DNA of 64,000 nt from Escallonia rubra (Eukaryota > Streptophyta > Magnoliopsida > Escalloniales > Escalloniaceae): assembly GCA_033065855.1 (NCBI GenBank), contig JAVXUO010001179.1, forward strand, positions 1 through 64,000, given 5' to 3'. The notes beneath the pieces are model-generated. The model saw nothing but the letters and a program-made list of their open reading frames with translations, was not told the DNA's origin and ran no database searches. Below, in pieces: positions 24,329 to 34,572 of this stretch (its first letter is position 1; every line of letters begins with the position of its first letter). The position numbers and the translations under genes are program-made.

Positions 24329-24721
24329 ATACTAGATTCCGCACCAAGAAATGAAGAAGATAATTGAAAAAATAATAACAGAAAACAAAGGCACACAAAA
24401 CACAAGATTTACGTGGTTCGGTGAAAGCCTACTCCACAGTGGTAGTAGCGATTTCACTATGTCTGGCTATGGAGATTACAGATCTTTGTCTCTCTCAACA
24501 ATCCCTCTCAAAGAATGGTTCTTTTATCTTGTCCTTAAACATAATACAAGATAACCTATATATACTTAGAGATAAGTAGTGACCTTCTCTAAATAACCAA
24601 TGTGGGACAAGACGACGACTTATATGCTTAATTAGGCCCAAGTCGTAACTTATTATGAATAACCAATGTGGGACACCAACACATTCTGGGTTTTTTTTTA
24701 TATATAAGACAAATTATCACA
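24329..24721 (-). repeat. 5' LTR of the split Copia element (main part)
   Basis: With 15422-15432 this forms the second LTR of the Copia element. It carries agatttacgtggttcggtg, common in plant Copia LTRs, and matches 744-1141 through most of its length. The gag-only element sits 11 bases inside it. After it come ataca and then LINE sequence. Confidence 0.85.
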
Positions 24722-25808
24722 ATACATAATAAAAGGTTAGCACCTATGGACATTCAAGCCACGTGTGCTTTTATCATGGATATGGATGAAACTGTTGAGG
24801 ATTAGAGAGAAATGTTATAAATTCATTCATCACAAAGTGGGGGATGGGAAAAGTACACGGTTGTTCAAGGATAAATGGTTAACTGGGAAATATTTCCTGA
24901 AGAAATTTGGGCAAAGGACCATCTACGATTCTAGATTACAGAGTAATGCAAAGTGTGTGACATTATCTAAGGAAGGAATTGGTAGCTACTATTGCCTAGA
25001 TCAAAGGAGCTAAGAGCTATAAACTCTTTTCTAGCTAATTTCCAAATACCAAATATAGAGTCACCTGATCAAATTCGCTGGACTCTAAATCATAACAGGC
25101 AATTCACCATCAAATCAACCAGGGAAAGAATGAGAGCTCATGGGAACTGTGATCCTATATGGAAGCTCATCTTGTTTACAAGAAACATACCTAAATGCTC
25201 AGTGATGCTATGGATCTTATGCAAAGGTGGTCTTAGGACTAAAAGAAAACCGAAAGCATGGAATATTATCCAAGATGACCTATGTGTCTTATGTATGAGA
25301 AGTGCTGAAAATGAGAATCACTTGTTTCCCTAGTGCATTTATGCAGTGGAGCTGTGGCACATAGCTTTTGGAAATATGTAGGCACAACTCATCTTGCAAT
25401 CATGGCCACAATTCAGTGCCTATGCTACTCAAATTTCAGAGGAAAAAGTCTCAGAGCTAGGCTGGGTAAACACTAGGTGGCTACTACAGTCTATGGAATG
25501 TTGCAAGAAAGGAATGTCATAATTTTTTAGAATAAAGGATCAAATGTGCAAGGGTGTATGCATGTGATTAAACAATGGATCAAACAATAGAGCGTACAAC
25601 TTAAAACAAGCCACAAGAAATGGCAAGAACATAGCTTTGTCCAGGAATAAGGGCTTGATGAAACAACAGTACTTCAGTAGAATAGCTAGATGAGATATTA
25701 ACTGTATATGTTGAGGGATTAATGTACTATACGGATTGTACATAATTGTGGAGATGTAAGTTTTGAACTTAATGGAATAAAAAGACCTTTTACCAACAAC
25801 AAAAAATT
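24722..25808 (+). mobile_element. L1-type LINE, right segment with 3' end
   Basis: After the Copia target duplication (24722-24726) the frame left at 743 resumes and reads the LINE C-terminal region: LLSWIWMKLLRIREKCYKF and KVGDGKSTRLFKDKW. The reverse-transcriptase zinc-binding domain (zf-RVT) follows (about 25080-25340), with the final LCVLC..H..C cluster. In-frame stops are present, for example near 24740 and at 25333, so it is dead. The non-coding tail ends near 25808 in ttttaccaacaacaaaaaa, which fits the short A-rich tail of plant L1 elements. Confidence 0.85.
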
Positions 25809-26389
25809 CCCAAAATAAAATTTGATAAAGCTGAGTAGTGAACAACTTTTACGTGAAAATTGTTAAAGCGTCATATCGATTATACATATATAAAAATTGA
25901 GATCGGTACTCATATTTATGGGACTTCTCCTTAACTTGAGCTTGATTTTGGTTAGATACCCGACTTCACTATGATATCAAAGCTAGGTCCTGCCGATGCC
26001 TCATAGTCTTCAGATCGATACATCACATTCCATGCTATGCCTAGTATTTAACATGCTTTTGGGTTGCACAACTGACATTAACAACAACCACTCCCCCCCC
26101 CCCCCTAATGCGCTTGAAGTTTGCCTCACACAAGCTTAATAAGAAGCTCTTCAAAACTTGCACTGTTTGTTTAATTATACGGTATGTACTTAAAGGCAGA
26201 CATCACTTTCCTGAAGCAACAATACCTATTGCGAATTGGTTCCTATTTATACTAACTGTACATCTCGTTTAGCAATAGACAAAGGAAACTCCTATATAAG
26301 TATGCTGATTGGACTGGGCAGTATTTCATTCTTAGCAGGGTCTAGTCTAACCTTGGCAAAAGTAATTGATTGACCACCTTGTTACTGGT
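25809..26389. other. No gene recognised
   Basis: AT-rich DNA with a 13-base C run at about 26093-26105. I see no coding or element signature. Confidence 0.5.
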
Positions 26390-27760
26390 TGTTGGAAAGT
26401 TTAAATTTTAATGTTGATATAAGGACGATTTACGGCGGGGTCAAATAATGACCTGACAATTTATGGCGGTTCAAGTTTTTATGGAATGTAGGGCCATGAT
26501 ATCAACGGTGACTGACACGTGGACAATTCTTGTCAGAGATAAGTTACCAAAGTCGACACGACGGTCAATAGAGAGATCAATAGCAACGTTTATGAGTTGT
26601 TTACAAGTGATTCTTTTGAAATCAAACTAAAGGATTGGAGCAAACAGTTGGTAACAAATTAGAATAAAAGAGAGAAGCAGAATCAGCGAAAGAGGACAAT
26701 CAACACTCGACTCAAACAAATGACTTAATTTTATGTCTTTACCTTTTTCTTTCTTTTGTTAGAAATTCTGTGTATGCAACGCTCCTACCTTATATCGATA
26801 AAAGATTTTATTTTGTTTATGTGAATTGACTTGTTGGTATAAGTTACCATTAGTCTTGGTCGCGTAGTCTGCAAGTTGATTACTCAACTAGTCAAAGTTT
26901 CCAGTTTTAGTTATGCTATTTTCGTCAGAAATTTTCCATTTAGAGAAGTCCTCAGACAAGAGGCCAAAAATAAGACCACATTAATTGCAGTATGCTATCG
27001 AGTGCAAACATTGGCATGCCTAGTGGAACCTTTTAATCTAAAAGGGAAGCATGCCTAGTACAAGAAATCATGCCAAGATTAACGGAGCCAATCGTGGCAC
27101 CAAAAACAATGTTGTCAGTAGCAACGGAGAAGTAAGAATTGTTCCTACGACTAATGGTGCGAACGGGATTGATTTTCCTAATATAGGAAGTTCCAATGGT
27201 GGTAATACTACTGAAAGTATTGATACCAACGCAACAGTTGTAGTGGGTAACCTCGATGCAATCGATAGGAATGATATGACAATGGGCCAATTGGTGGATC
27301 AAGTTGATTCTTCGACTCAAGTACTTACTAATATGGTTTCTCAGTTAATGATTATATTGCAGAACCAAGCATTTGTTTTCAGTAAGGCCGCTAATAATCA
27401 AGAACAGCCGAATTCCAAACTCATGCAAGAATGAAAAAGATGCCAGAGGAAAGAAATTTCTCTGGCCATAACTTGGTTAAAGATCTGTCAGAAGAAATTC
27501 AACGACATACTTCGTCCATCGCCAAAATGGTGGATGGGAAATCATAGAAAGGGAAGTCTTCCCTTTATGATTAGATAATAGAGGCAGAAGTCTCCCCCGC
27601 GAGACTAGAAAATGCCATAAGATAGCCTAATGGTTTGAGCTCGAACCACCTCAATGAGTCAGGATGGTTCATTCATAATCCCATCTACAGTGGTGACCCT
27701 GGCCCGAGCAAAAGAAATTTTGCAAATTACCAATGGGTCTAAAGGGCCTACAACTTGGCC
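26390..27760 (+). mobile_element. Probable LTR element remnant (LTR, primer site, gag-like start)
   Basis: The segment 26390-27010 begins tgttggaaag and ends gcaaaca, as an LTR would. It is followed at 27011 by TTGGCATGCCTAGTGGAACC, which resembles a Gypsy-type primer-binding site. A frame from about 27051 is rich in Asn, Gly and Thr (with GQLVDQVDSSTQVLTNMVSQL), like the variable N-terminus of a Gypsy gag. Coding similarity fades by 27760, where a FAR1/MULE fragment on the other strand begins. No second LTR is seen. It is broken, and the family assignment is weak. Confidence 0.5.
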
Positions 27761-27764
27761 TAAT

Positions 27765-28625
27765 AAACCTTGTATTCACGTGTAGACTTTTCTTCCACTT
27801 TGTTTATACTGTATCGTCCTGATTTTTGCAGATCTACTTGGTATTGTATGAACATCTCATTGGTATAGATTTTTACACCATTCACCTCTAGTGAGGTCTC
27901 AAGCAGCCTTCTTCTTTGTTTGTACGTTCTTGAAAAATTCGTAGCCCTTTCTTTCACAAATATATGTGCAACCTTTTTTGGACAATTATGACAAAACTCT
28001 TCAAATTTGTAGTTGTACCTACATAGCTATCGAACAGGGCATTCATAGATTCACTCTTGCCCGTCGTTTTCATGCCTGCAAAAAAATACCTTCTGGTGTA
28101 AATGCCAATCCATTGTTCTCTGAGCTCATACAAGTGTTGGAGTCACTCATGGTCTTACAATGAGTAATCCTCTACAAGTTTCTCTCAGCTCTCTTCAAAT
28201 TCCTCAATTAGTAACAACTTGTTAACACATCTGGATACTTTGCATACACGTTATGTAGATGTTCAAGGTATTTGTTGCTTACGCGCCAAGTGCACAAGTT
28301 GTGTTGAGTCTCTGGGAAGACGGTAGCAATAGCCTTTTTCATTACCAAATCTTGATTGGTGATGATAACTTTGGGTGCTTTGTTGTTCATGGCATCCAGC
28401 CAGGTCTTAAACAACTATACAAACGAACTTCACTCTCATCCCTTAACAATGCAAACTCAAATAGGATGGAGTGATAATGATGATTAACGCCAAAAACTTA
28501 GATAAGTATGTCTCGGACAACCGTTAACCCAAAAAATTATGGTAACGCGGTGCTTGTCATCACGATTAAACTCGTAAGTGAACTACAGGTCCTCCATTTG
28601 CATCCGCATTAATAGGCTCGTTGTG
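27765..28625 (-). pseudogene. FAR1/FHY3-type MULE transposase fragment
   Basis: On the minus strand a block at 28414-28290 reads LDAMNNKAPKVIITNQD, KAIATVFPETQHNLCTWRV and KYLEHL, matching the MULE transposase domain shared by FAR1/FHY3 proteins and Mutator-like transposases (second catalytic Asp in TNQD, then the C..W block). Upstream, about 28600-28500, QMEDLQFTYEFNRDDKHRV fits the segment before that domain. About 27960-27770 fits the region after it, with NEMFIQYQVDLQK. Stops separate the blocks. It could be a dead Mutator-like transposase or a decayed FAR1-related host gene; its setting among other elements favours a transposon. Confidence 0.7.
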
Positions 28626-29400
28626 GATTGAGCATCATTAATGTCAAACGCGGCTCATCTTTGGGTTCGGACCGCATTACAAACGTCTATTGTGTTGAAA
28701 TTCATATTTGGGGTGCATATCCCACTTCATCATCACTATCATCATTATCTACATGTTTCTCATTTTACAATGGGTGTCTACTCCTATAACTGTGGGCATA
28801 TTTTTTGTTATGGTACTTGTTCTAGTTGTCTTAATTCTAAAGCCAAAACAAACCCTCAACGAGTACACTCGAAAACCTCTTCGGCTTCTTCCAATATTTG
28901 AAACGTTCGCCCTAGATAAGGACCACTATCATCTACTGGTGTCTTCGACCTAGATATAATACCAGACACTGTGAAACAAGATCTAGGTAGAAATAACTTA
29001 TGTTTAAGTATCAAATTGTAACATTTTTTAGGCATGCAAATAAATAACAAAATTATTACTAATTTAAACATCTAACAAATGAAAATTTAAAGTAGACTAA
29101 TTTTTCATGCCAAATACAACCAACATAATATCATAAAAAATTATATCAACTTGACTATGGTATCCATTAAGACATATAAACTTCACCTCGCTAACCATAA
29201 AAAATATAAACATCCAAAAAAAACTATATATACACCAATAAGCCTTTAAGATCACAAATCTCCCTTGCTTGAGTGAAGCTTTCAGCTTGGTTGCTTGAAG
29301 CTTGGAACTTGGATGGATTGAAGGGAGCTGAAAATGGAGGTAAGTGAAGCTCAAGATATTGAATATGTTGACAAGGAAAGAAGAGCTGACAATTATAGCT
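28626..29400. other. No gene recognised
   Basis: AT-rich DNA. A hydrophobic frame at 28708-28953 comes from T-rich composition and has no start context or homology that I recognise. Confidence 0.5.
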
Positions 29401-29419
29401 GTTTTGGGTATATCTGCCT

Positions 29420-29645
29420 TCTAGTCCGCCAAATAATGTAGCGAACTATAAGGGGACAAATGTAACAGTTGTCAGCCAAAAGACGTCCGCTACATAATGT
29501 AGCAGACGACTTTTGGCTAACAACATGTCAAATCAAAAAGTTGTCCGCTACATTATGTAGCGGATGGCACTGTTCCACAAAAGGGACATGGATCTGGGGG
29601 CATTTTCGTCAAATTGATCGTTTGTTACATAATGTAACGGACGAA
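29420..29645. repeat. Cluster of short palindromes (gtccgctacatNatgtagcggac type)
   Basis: Four related units occur within about 225 bases: a degenerate one near 29421, then 29485-29507, 29543-29565 and 29619-29644. The third is close to a perfect hairpin (tccgctacat then atgtagcgga). The pieces between them also repeat (gacgacttttggctaa, and its inverse ttagccaaaag-like cagccaaaag). Confidence 0.8.
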
Positions 29646-29741
29646 TTTTTTTTAAAGAAATTAGATCTAGTCCGTTCGTCCTTAAAGTATGGACGATCAG
29701 ATTATGCTGGCAACTTAGTTAAAGTTGCCTGCGAGATCAAC

Positions 29742-29790
<49 letters not shown>
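29742..29790. repeat. (AT)n(GT)n microsatellite
   Basis: A short AT run followed by about 36 bases of GT repeats. Confidence 0.95.
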
Positions 29791-29792
<2 letters not shown>

Positions 29793-30285
29793 TTGGCACC
29801 TTCTTTGTCTTCCGAACTCCAAATCCACTTTTCTAACAATTTCTATTTTATAAATACAAACTAATACGAGTGTTAGCATCTAATTGGCCAAACAATTAAT
29901 TTCCTATTTCTCAAATAAAATTAAATAGTTTGTAATTGTCATCAGTCATGAAGTATAACCACCCATGATCTCCCCACCACCACTCCACCACTTTTTCAGC
30001 TACTACCACGTCATCACCTTTCCTATAAACAAAAACCGTAATAAAGCAACCAAAAAAAAAAAAAAGCAAAAAAATAGCCTGCCAAAACCGTAATAAATAA
30101 AAAAAGTCAAAAGCACAGAAAATAGCCTGCCAAAACCAAACAACATTCACTCCAACTAATTAAGGTGCATGCAATCTTTTATATTGCTTCATATTTTTGT
30201 ACCATTAACTGTTTGTGTCTTTGTGTGTGTCGCATTTGTGTGTTTGGTGTGTAAGTCCGTGCATCTATTTGTGCCGTGGTGAGGT
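29791..30285. other. No gene recognised; short A-rich tandem duplication
   Basis: AT-rich DNA. Between about 30045 and 30140 the phrase aatagcctgccaaaacc occurs twice with A-rich linkers, a small tandem duplication. Confidence 0.55.
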
Positions 30286-30965
30286 GGTCATGTGGGGGGT
30301 TGGGGGGGAGACCATGTCGGGGTGGGAGCTGTTTAAGAATGTGTCGCGTTAGTGTGTGTGAGGTCCAGCGATGTGGGTGGGTTGTGGGGGCTTTTTAAAA
30401 ATGTGTGCGTCTGTAGATGCTTCAGACATAAGTTATTTTCTAGATGGGTATTTGTTTTTTTTGTGTGTGGCTTTTATCTGTGGCTGTGGGGTGTCTAGTC
30501 GTGGAAGAATACTGAGACGAGGGGCTCACTTGAGGGTTGGGGGCTGGGGCGTAGCCGACCATATTATGTGTTTTTGTGGATGTTTGTGTGGTGCGCCAAA
30601 ATTATGGGTGTGGGTCATTTGTTTGCAGGTGTTTATGGGTTGGTGAGGTAGGGATGGTGGTGGTGGGGGTGCAGGGGGAAGGTGAAGAATGGTGAAACGA
30701 GAGAAGAGAGGGATAGGCAGTCACAGGCTTACAGCCGCTGGGGCCCTGCGGACAGGGAGGGATAAAGTGGGGTCGTCGTAAAAGGGATAAGGCGTCACGA
30801 CGGGGGAGGGTGGTAAGACGGGTCACGGGCAGGCAGCGCGGGTGGAGGAATTTTTAGGGGACGTGGGGGTGGGGTGGTCATAAGACGGGGATCTCAGTTG
30901 GGGGAAGGCAGGGGTTAAGGGGATTTTGGGGGGTGAAGTATGGGCGATGGTGGAGCGTGGGGCTA
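30286..30965. other. G-rich stretch with strong strand asymmetry
   Basis: The + strand is dominated by runs of three to seven G (for example near 30294-30310, 30534-30550 and 30845-30935) and has few C. Open frames on both strands here are composition artefacts. Several places have four nearby G runs. Confidence 0.7.
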
Positions 30966-33900
30966 GGTGTGGGTGGGAGTTGTGTCTGTGTGTTGGTGCA
31001 AATCAAAAAAAGAAAAGAAAAGAAAGAAACAGACCCAAAGAAGGTGGGCTTGTGTGTGTGAGTGTTATCGTGAGTGTGTGTGTATCAATGTGTGTGAACC
31101 AGAACTAGCAGCCTCTGTATTTATGCGTTTCCATTTGTCATCAACCTTTACAGTTTTGCAACGATAAGCTCTCCGGTCTTTCTCTCCGATCGGTAATTGT
31201 TCTTTCTGGTCAGTTCTACATTTACCTTATTAACCATTACCTTATCTTCATGGGTTTTTGTTTTAGATTATTTACCATATGGTGATGGATGTTTTTACGG
31301 CAAGCCGATTGCACGAATGGTTCTGATCTTAACAATATTGATGTAAGCTAAATTTGATAGACTAACAATTGTTGGTTCATTTTCTCACGATTTTTCTGTT
31401 CATTACAAATGTATACATCATATGAGATATAATGCACTTAAAGATAAACAGATTTTGATCTGTAGGACACTTATAATAAAAATTAAAAGTGTTGCACAAA
31501 TACTCGAATCAACCAGCTATGCTTTGCCATTGTTTAGATTTTTGTTGTCAAGTGTTTGTTAGCTTTAAGCAACAAAGAGAAGAAGATAGCTACTTATATA
31601 AGGGAAAGTACTATTGTGGGGGTGGGAAGCGTGTTTGTGTAGACCATAGTTCTTTGGTAGAAAATGTTATATATATGATTTCTTAGTCCCATTATTTCAA
31701 CCTCAAATAACGAGTAAACAGTCTGATCCTTGCCATTTCAGATTCATAGGTTTGGAAATGGAAACGTATAATAGGGTATATTGTCTCTTTTTCTATCACA
31801 TACTAGGCTGCGGAATTTTGCCGTATATGTTGTACCCTTTTAGCACAATTTAAGGATATTAATTCTATACATGCTTATTTTATACCATCGTATGCTTCTT
31901 CCCTCTAATTTTTTTTTTTAATCTCATACTTCGAGTTCATGCTCAAACTGTGTTTTCCATGAAGTTTATGCATGTATTTAAATGATTTCTATGTTTATGC
32001 TTCCTATTCTGGGTGGGATGATGATGACAATAGTCATACAATGTTAAATGTCATTGCTGCATATCATTTTTGCAGTACAACATTGGCATGACTAAGTAAT
32101 GTTCCTATAATTATAGGTACACCTATATTTTCATCGGATTGAATAGTTCCAACATAATTTTCTAACTGAATGGATATTGGCAATGCTATTTTTGGAGAAA
32201 CAAAAGGTTTACACGACTTGACCTTTTCTTTTCCTTTTACTTAAAACGATTTAAGTTATAGTATCTTTTAACGCCAAAGCGTTTGCTTTAAAGCAAAGAA
32301 GACTCTAAACTTATAACTGTATTCTGGAATGAAACAAGCACATGAGAATGTGATCGTCTATACATGTCGAATAAGCATCGGCATACATGATATAAAGCAA
32401 ATTCTACAAAATACACTTTGAAATCGAGTTCGTATTTTTGTGGAATTTAAACTTAATACCCCGTGCTATGCATTGGCTCGGGCTCAACAGAAATGAGCCG
32501 ATATGAAAAATAGTTGTTCAAGAAAGAAATGTAAAAAAATGCAAAAGATTTATCCTTTTTAGATTGCGTAAGATTCTAAGTTTTACATTGCATAAATTCT
32601 TAATTTTTGTCACATTTTTGTGATCTAACTGGTCTCGTGCATAGCACATGGTTTTAGCTCGTGTGCGCGCGTGTGTGTATTTGAAACTATAATTTATTCG
32701 GTTTTTTATGTGTGCTAACTTTATATGTTTCAGAGTATGTGATCCAGTCTGACCTTTATGTTAGTTGTTAGAGAATAACCACGCTCGACTAGATATTAAT
32801 AAATACTTGTAAGTAACATGATTTGTTCGTAAATGTAAATAAGACTTACTCCGTAGTATAGCTCGGCCACCATGTGAAGATATGAAGAATAGACAAGTAA
32901 ATATGAAGAAAAGCATATCTTCTTTTTAAGTCAAGCTAGTAGTCAACCTTCCCATCAGAGGCTAAATTTTCATTAGAGGTTAACATTCTAAAATGAACAA
33001 GATCAACTTCAGGCTTGAATCACAGGATATGAGATGAAGATCCGAGCCAAACTAAGAGAGAGAGAGAGAGCCAGGCTCTTATAAGCAATTGCAACCAACA
33101 ATTAAAACGTACTTTTGGTGAGTGTACAACATGGTATATATGTTGCAATCTGATACAACCTCTCTTTTGTTTTTGAGCTCTCAGGAATCTAACAAAAACT
33201 ACCCAAATATATATGTATTGAGTGGGAGAGATCAAGATGTCGTTTTTCATGGGTATGCGTAGGGAGGCGGGTAGGGGTGTGGGGTGGGGAGTTTAGAGAT
33301 TTTTGCTACATGTGGTGGGAGAGACCTAGATGCCATTTTTCTAAGAATCTCTCAGACCCAAATCCATCCAGAAATATTGCCACAACTAGAAACTCAATTT
33401 ACACAACCACATTGATAAAAAGACAAAACAACGCTTAACATACACATTCTTAAGTTTTGTTTCCGACTGATAGAATCTCTTGACATTGTACCAAAAGACC
33501 TAAGAAGGGGAGTAAATATTGTAGGGGGAGGGAGGCGTTGCTGAAGTGCCTCCCATTTGTAGCACATACTTAATGGGAATTATTTAAATATAAGTTTTTT
33601 AGCAAGTGAAAAACATTATATCCCTAGGTACCATACATTTGTTTAGAGTTTCTAAAAAGGTAAATGCAAAGGTTATTTACATTTTTTGCTATACTAATTC
33701 ACAGATTTAAATGTCGCGAAAAGATTATCAATTGCCATTAACATTTCATAAAAGCATAACTACTTTTGTTAGAAAAAAAAATGCTAGTAGGAGAGAATTT
33801 GTTAATAGAAAGTATTTTTTATAGTCTTAATGAAGAAAATTAACACCATATTTAATCAAGCCTAACTTAAGTAAAATATGAAAAAATGAATTCACTTGTA

Positions 33901-34153
33901 TCACTTGCCTTTCTCACGAATTTGTGTAGAGCTACAACCTCGTTAGAGATATTGGTTAGGATATCTCTATTGTAAGAGCTTCAAGGAATCCATTCAGGCT
34001 TGACTTATTGGCTTCTTTAGTAATCTACATGTGACCTTTCAAAACCTCGTCTATCAGCTCTAGTTGCAGCTGGGATTTTCTTCGCGTAACTAAGTTATTT
34101 GGATTTTCCTCCTTAAGTGTCTACATGTAAAACTCAATGTTGAAATGAGCTGC
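30966..34153. other. Long AT-rich stretch, no gene recognised
   Basis: Over 3 kb without a convincing frame or element domain. A purine run lies at 31007-31032 and a short GA repeat near 33054-33070. A possible small inverted repeat links gtgctatgca near 32461 with tgcatagcac near 32638. A weak exon-like piece sits near 31266-31350 (polypyrimidine-AG before it, GTAAGC after it), but I cannot tie it to a gene. Confidence 0.45.
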
Positions 34154-34156
34154 TTA

Positions 34157-34521
34157 GAGGCCGTTTGAGATTGATTCTTAAAAATAAATTTTGATTAAAT
34201 CAGAATCAGTTTCTAAAATTAGCTTTAATTCATTTTAAGCATAATATATTAAAATTTGTTGAAGGTGTTTGGGTAAAAAGGGATTAAAGTATGTTTAGGG
34301 TAGCAAAATTACCATATAGTGTGTTCAAACTGAAATTGAGCATTTAATGTCTTTTTAAAAGTAAGGATATTTTGGTAAATCTCTTGGTCAAACATGATTC
34401 TCCAAAAAACTGATTAAATCTTAATCCAAGAAAATGAGGATTATGAATTTAATCAATTTTGAGCACATTGGAGCAGATTTAATCAGGTTTGACCAATTTA
34501 GAACCAATCCTAAACACCCTC
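34157..34521. mobile_element. Tourist-like (PIF/Harbinger) MITE
   Basis: A 365-bp element with inverted ends: gaggccgtttgagattgatt on the left, and on the right the reverse complement of gagggtgtttaggattggtt. Both sides carry the trinucleotide tta (34154-34156 and 34522-34524), the target duplication typical of PIF/Harbinger-derived MITEs. The interior is AT-rich and non-coding. Confidence 0.85.
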
Positions 34522-34572
34522 TTAATTGATATGTGAATAGCGTAATTGTAAGTATTACAAAGTCAACTATCC

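Larger units (their letters stand above)
744..24721 (-). mobile_element. Copia LTR retrotransposon, split by two nested insertions
   Basis: The element's own sequence is in three pieces: 744-1238, 12416-15432 and 24329-24721, about 3.9 kb in total. On the minus strand it reads 5' LTR, primer site, gag, protease, integrase, RNase H-like segment, purine-rich tract, 3' LTR. The outer flanks are gtaca (739-743) and ataca (24722-24726), a 5-bp target duplication with one mismatch. A CACTA transposon and a gag-only LTR element sit inside it, each with its own target duplication. It is shorter than usual for an autonomous Copia element and is broken in several places. The two LTRs differ clearly: a hand comparison of about 50 bases gave roughly 15% difference. 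It therefore looks older than both elements inside it. Confidence 0.85.

Noticed and set aside
28708-28953. Hydrophobic frame that looks like a membrane protein
   Set aside because: T-rich DNA gives such frames by chance; no start context, homology or partner exon was found.
32455-32660. Possible MITE defined by gtgctatgca/tgcatagcac
   Set aside because: The arms are short and no target duplication could be found, so it is only mentioned as a possible inverted repeat.
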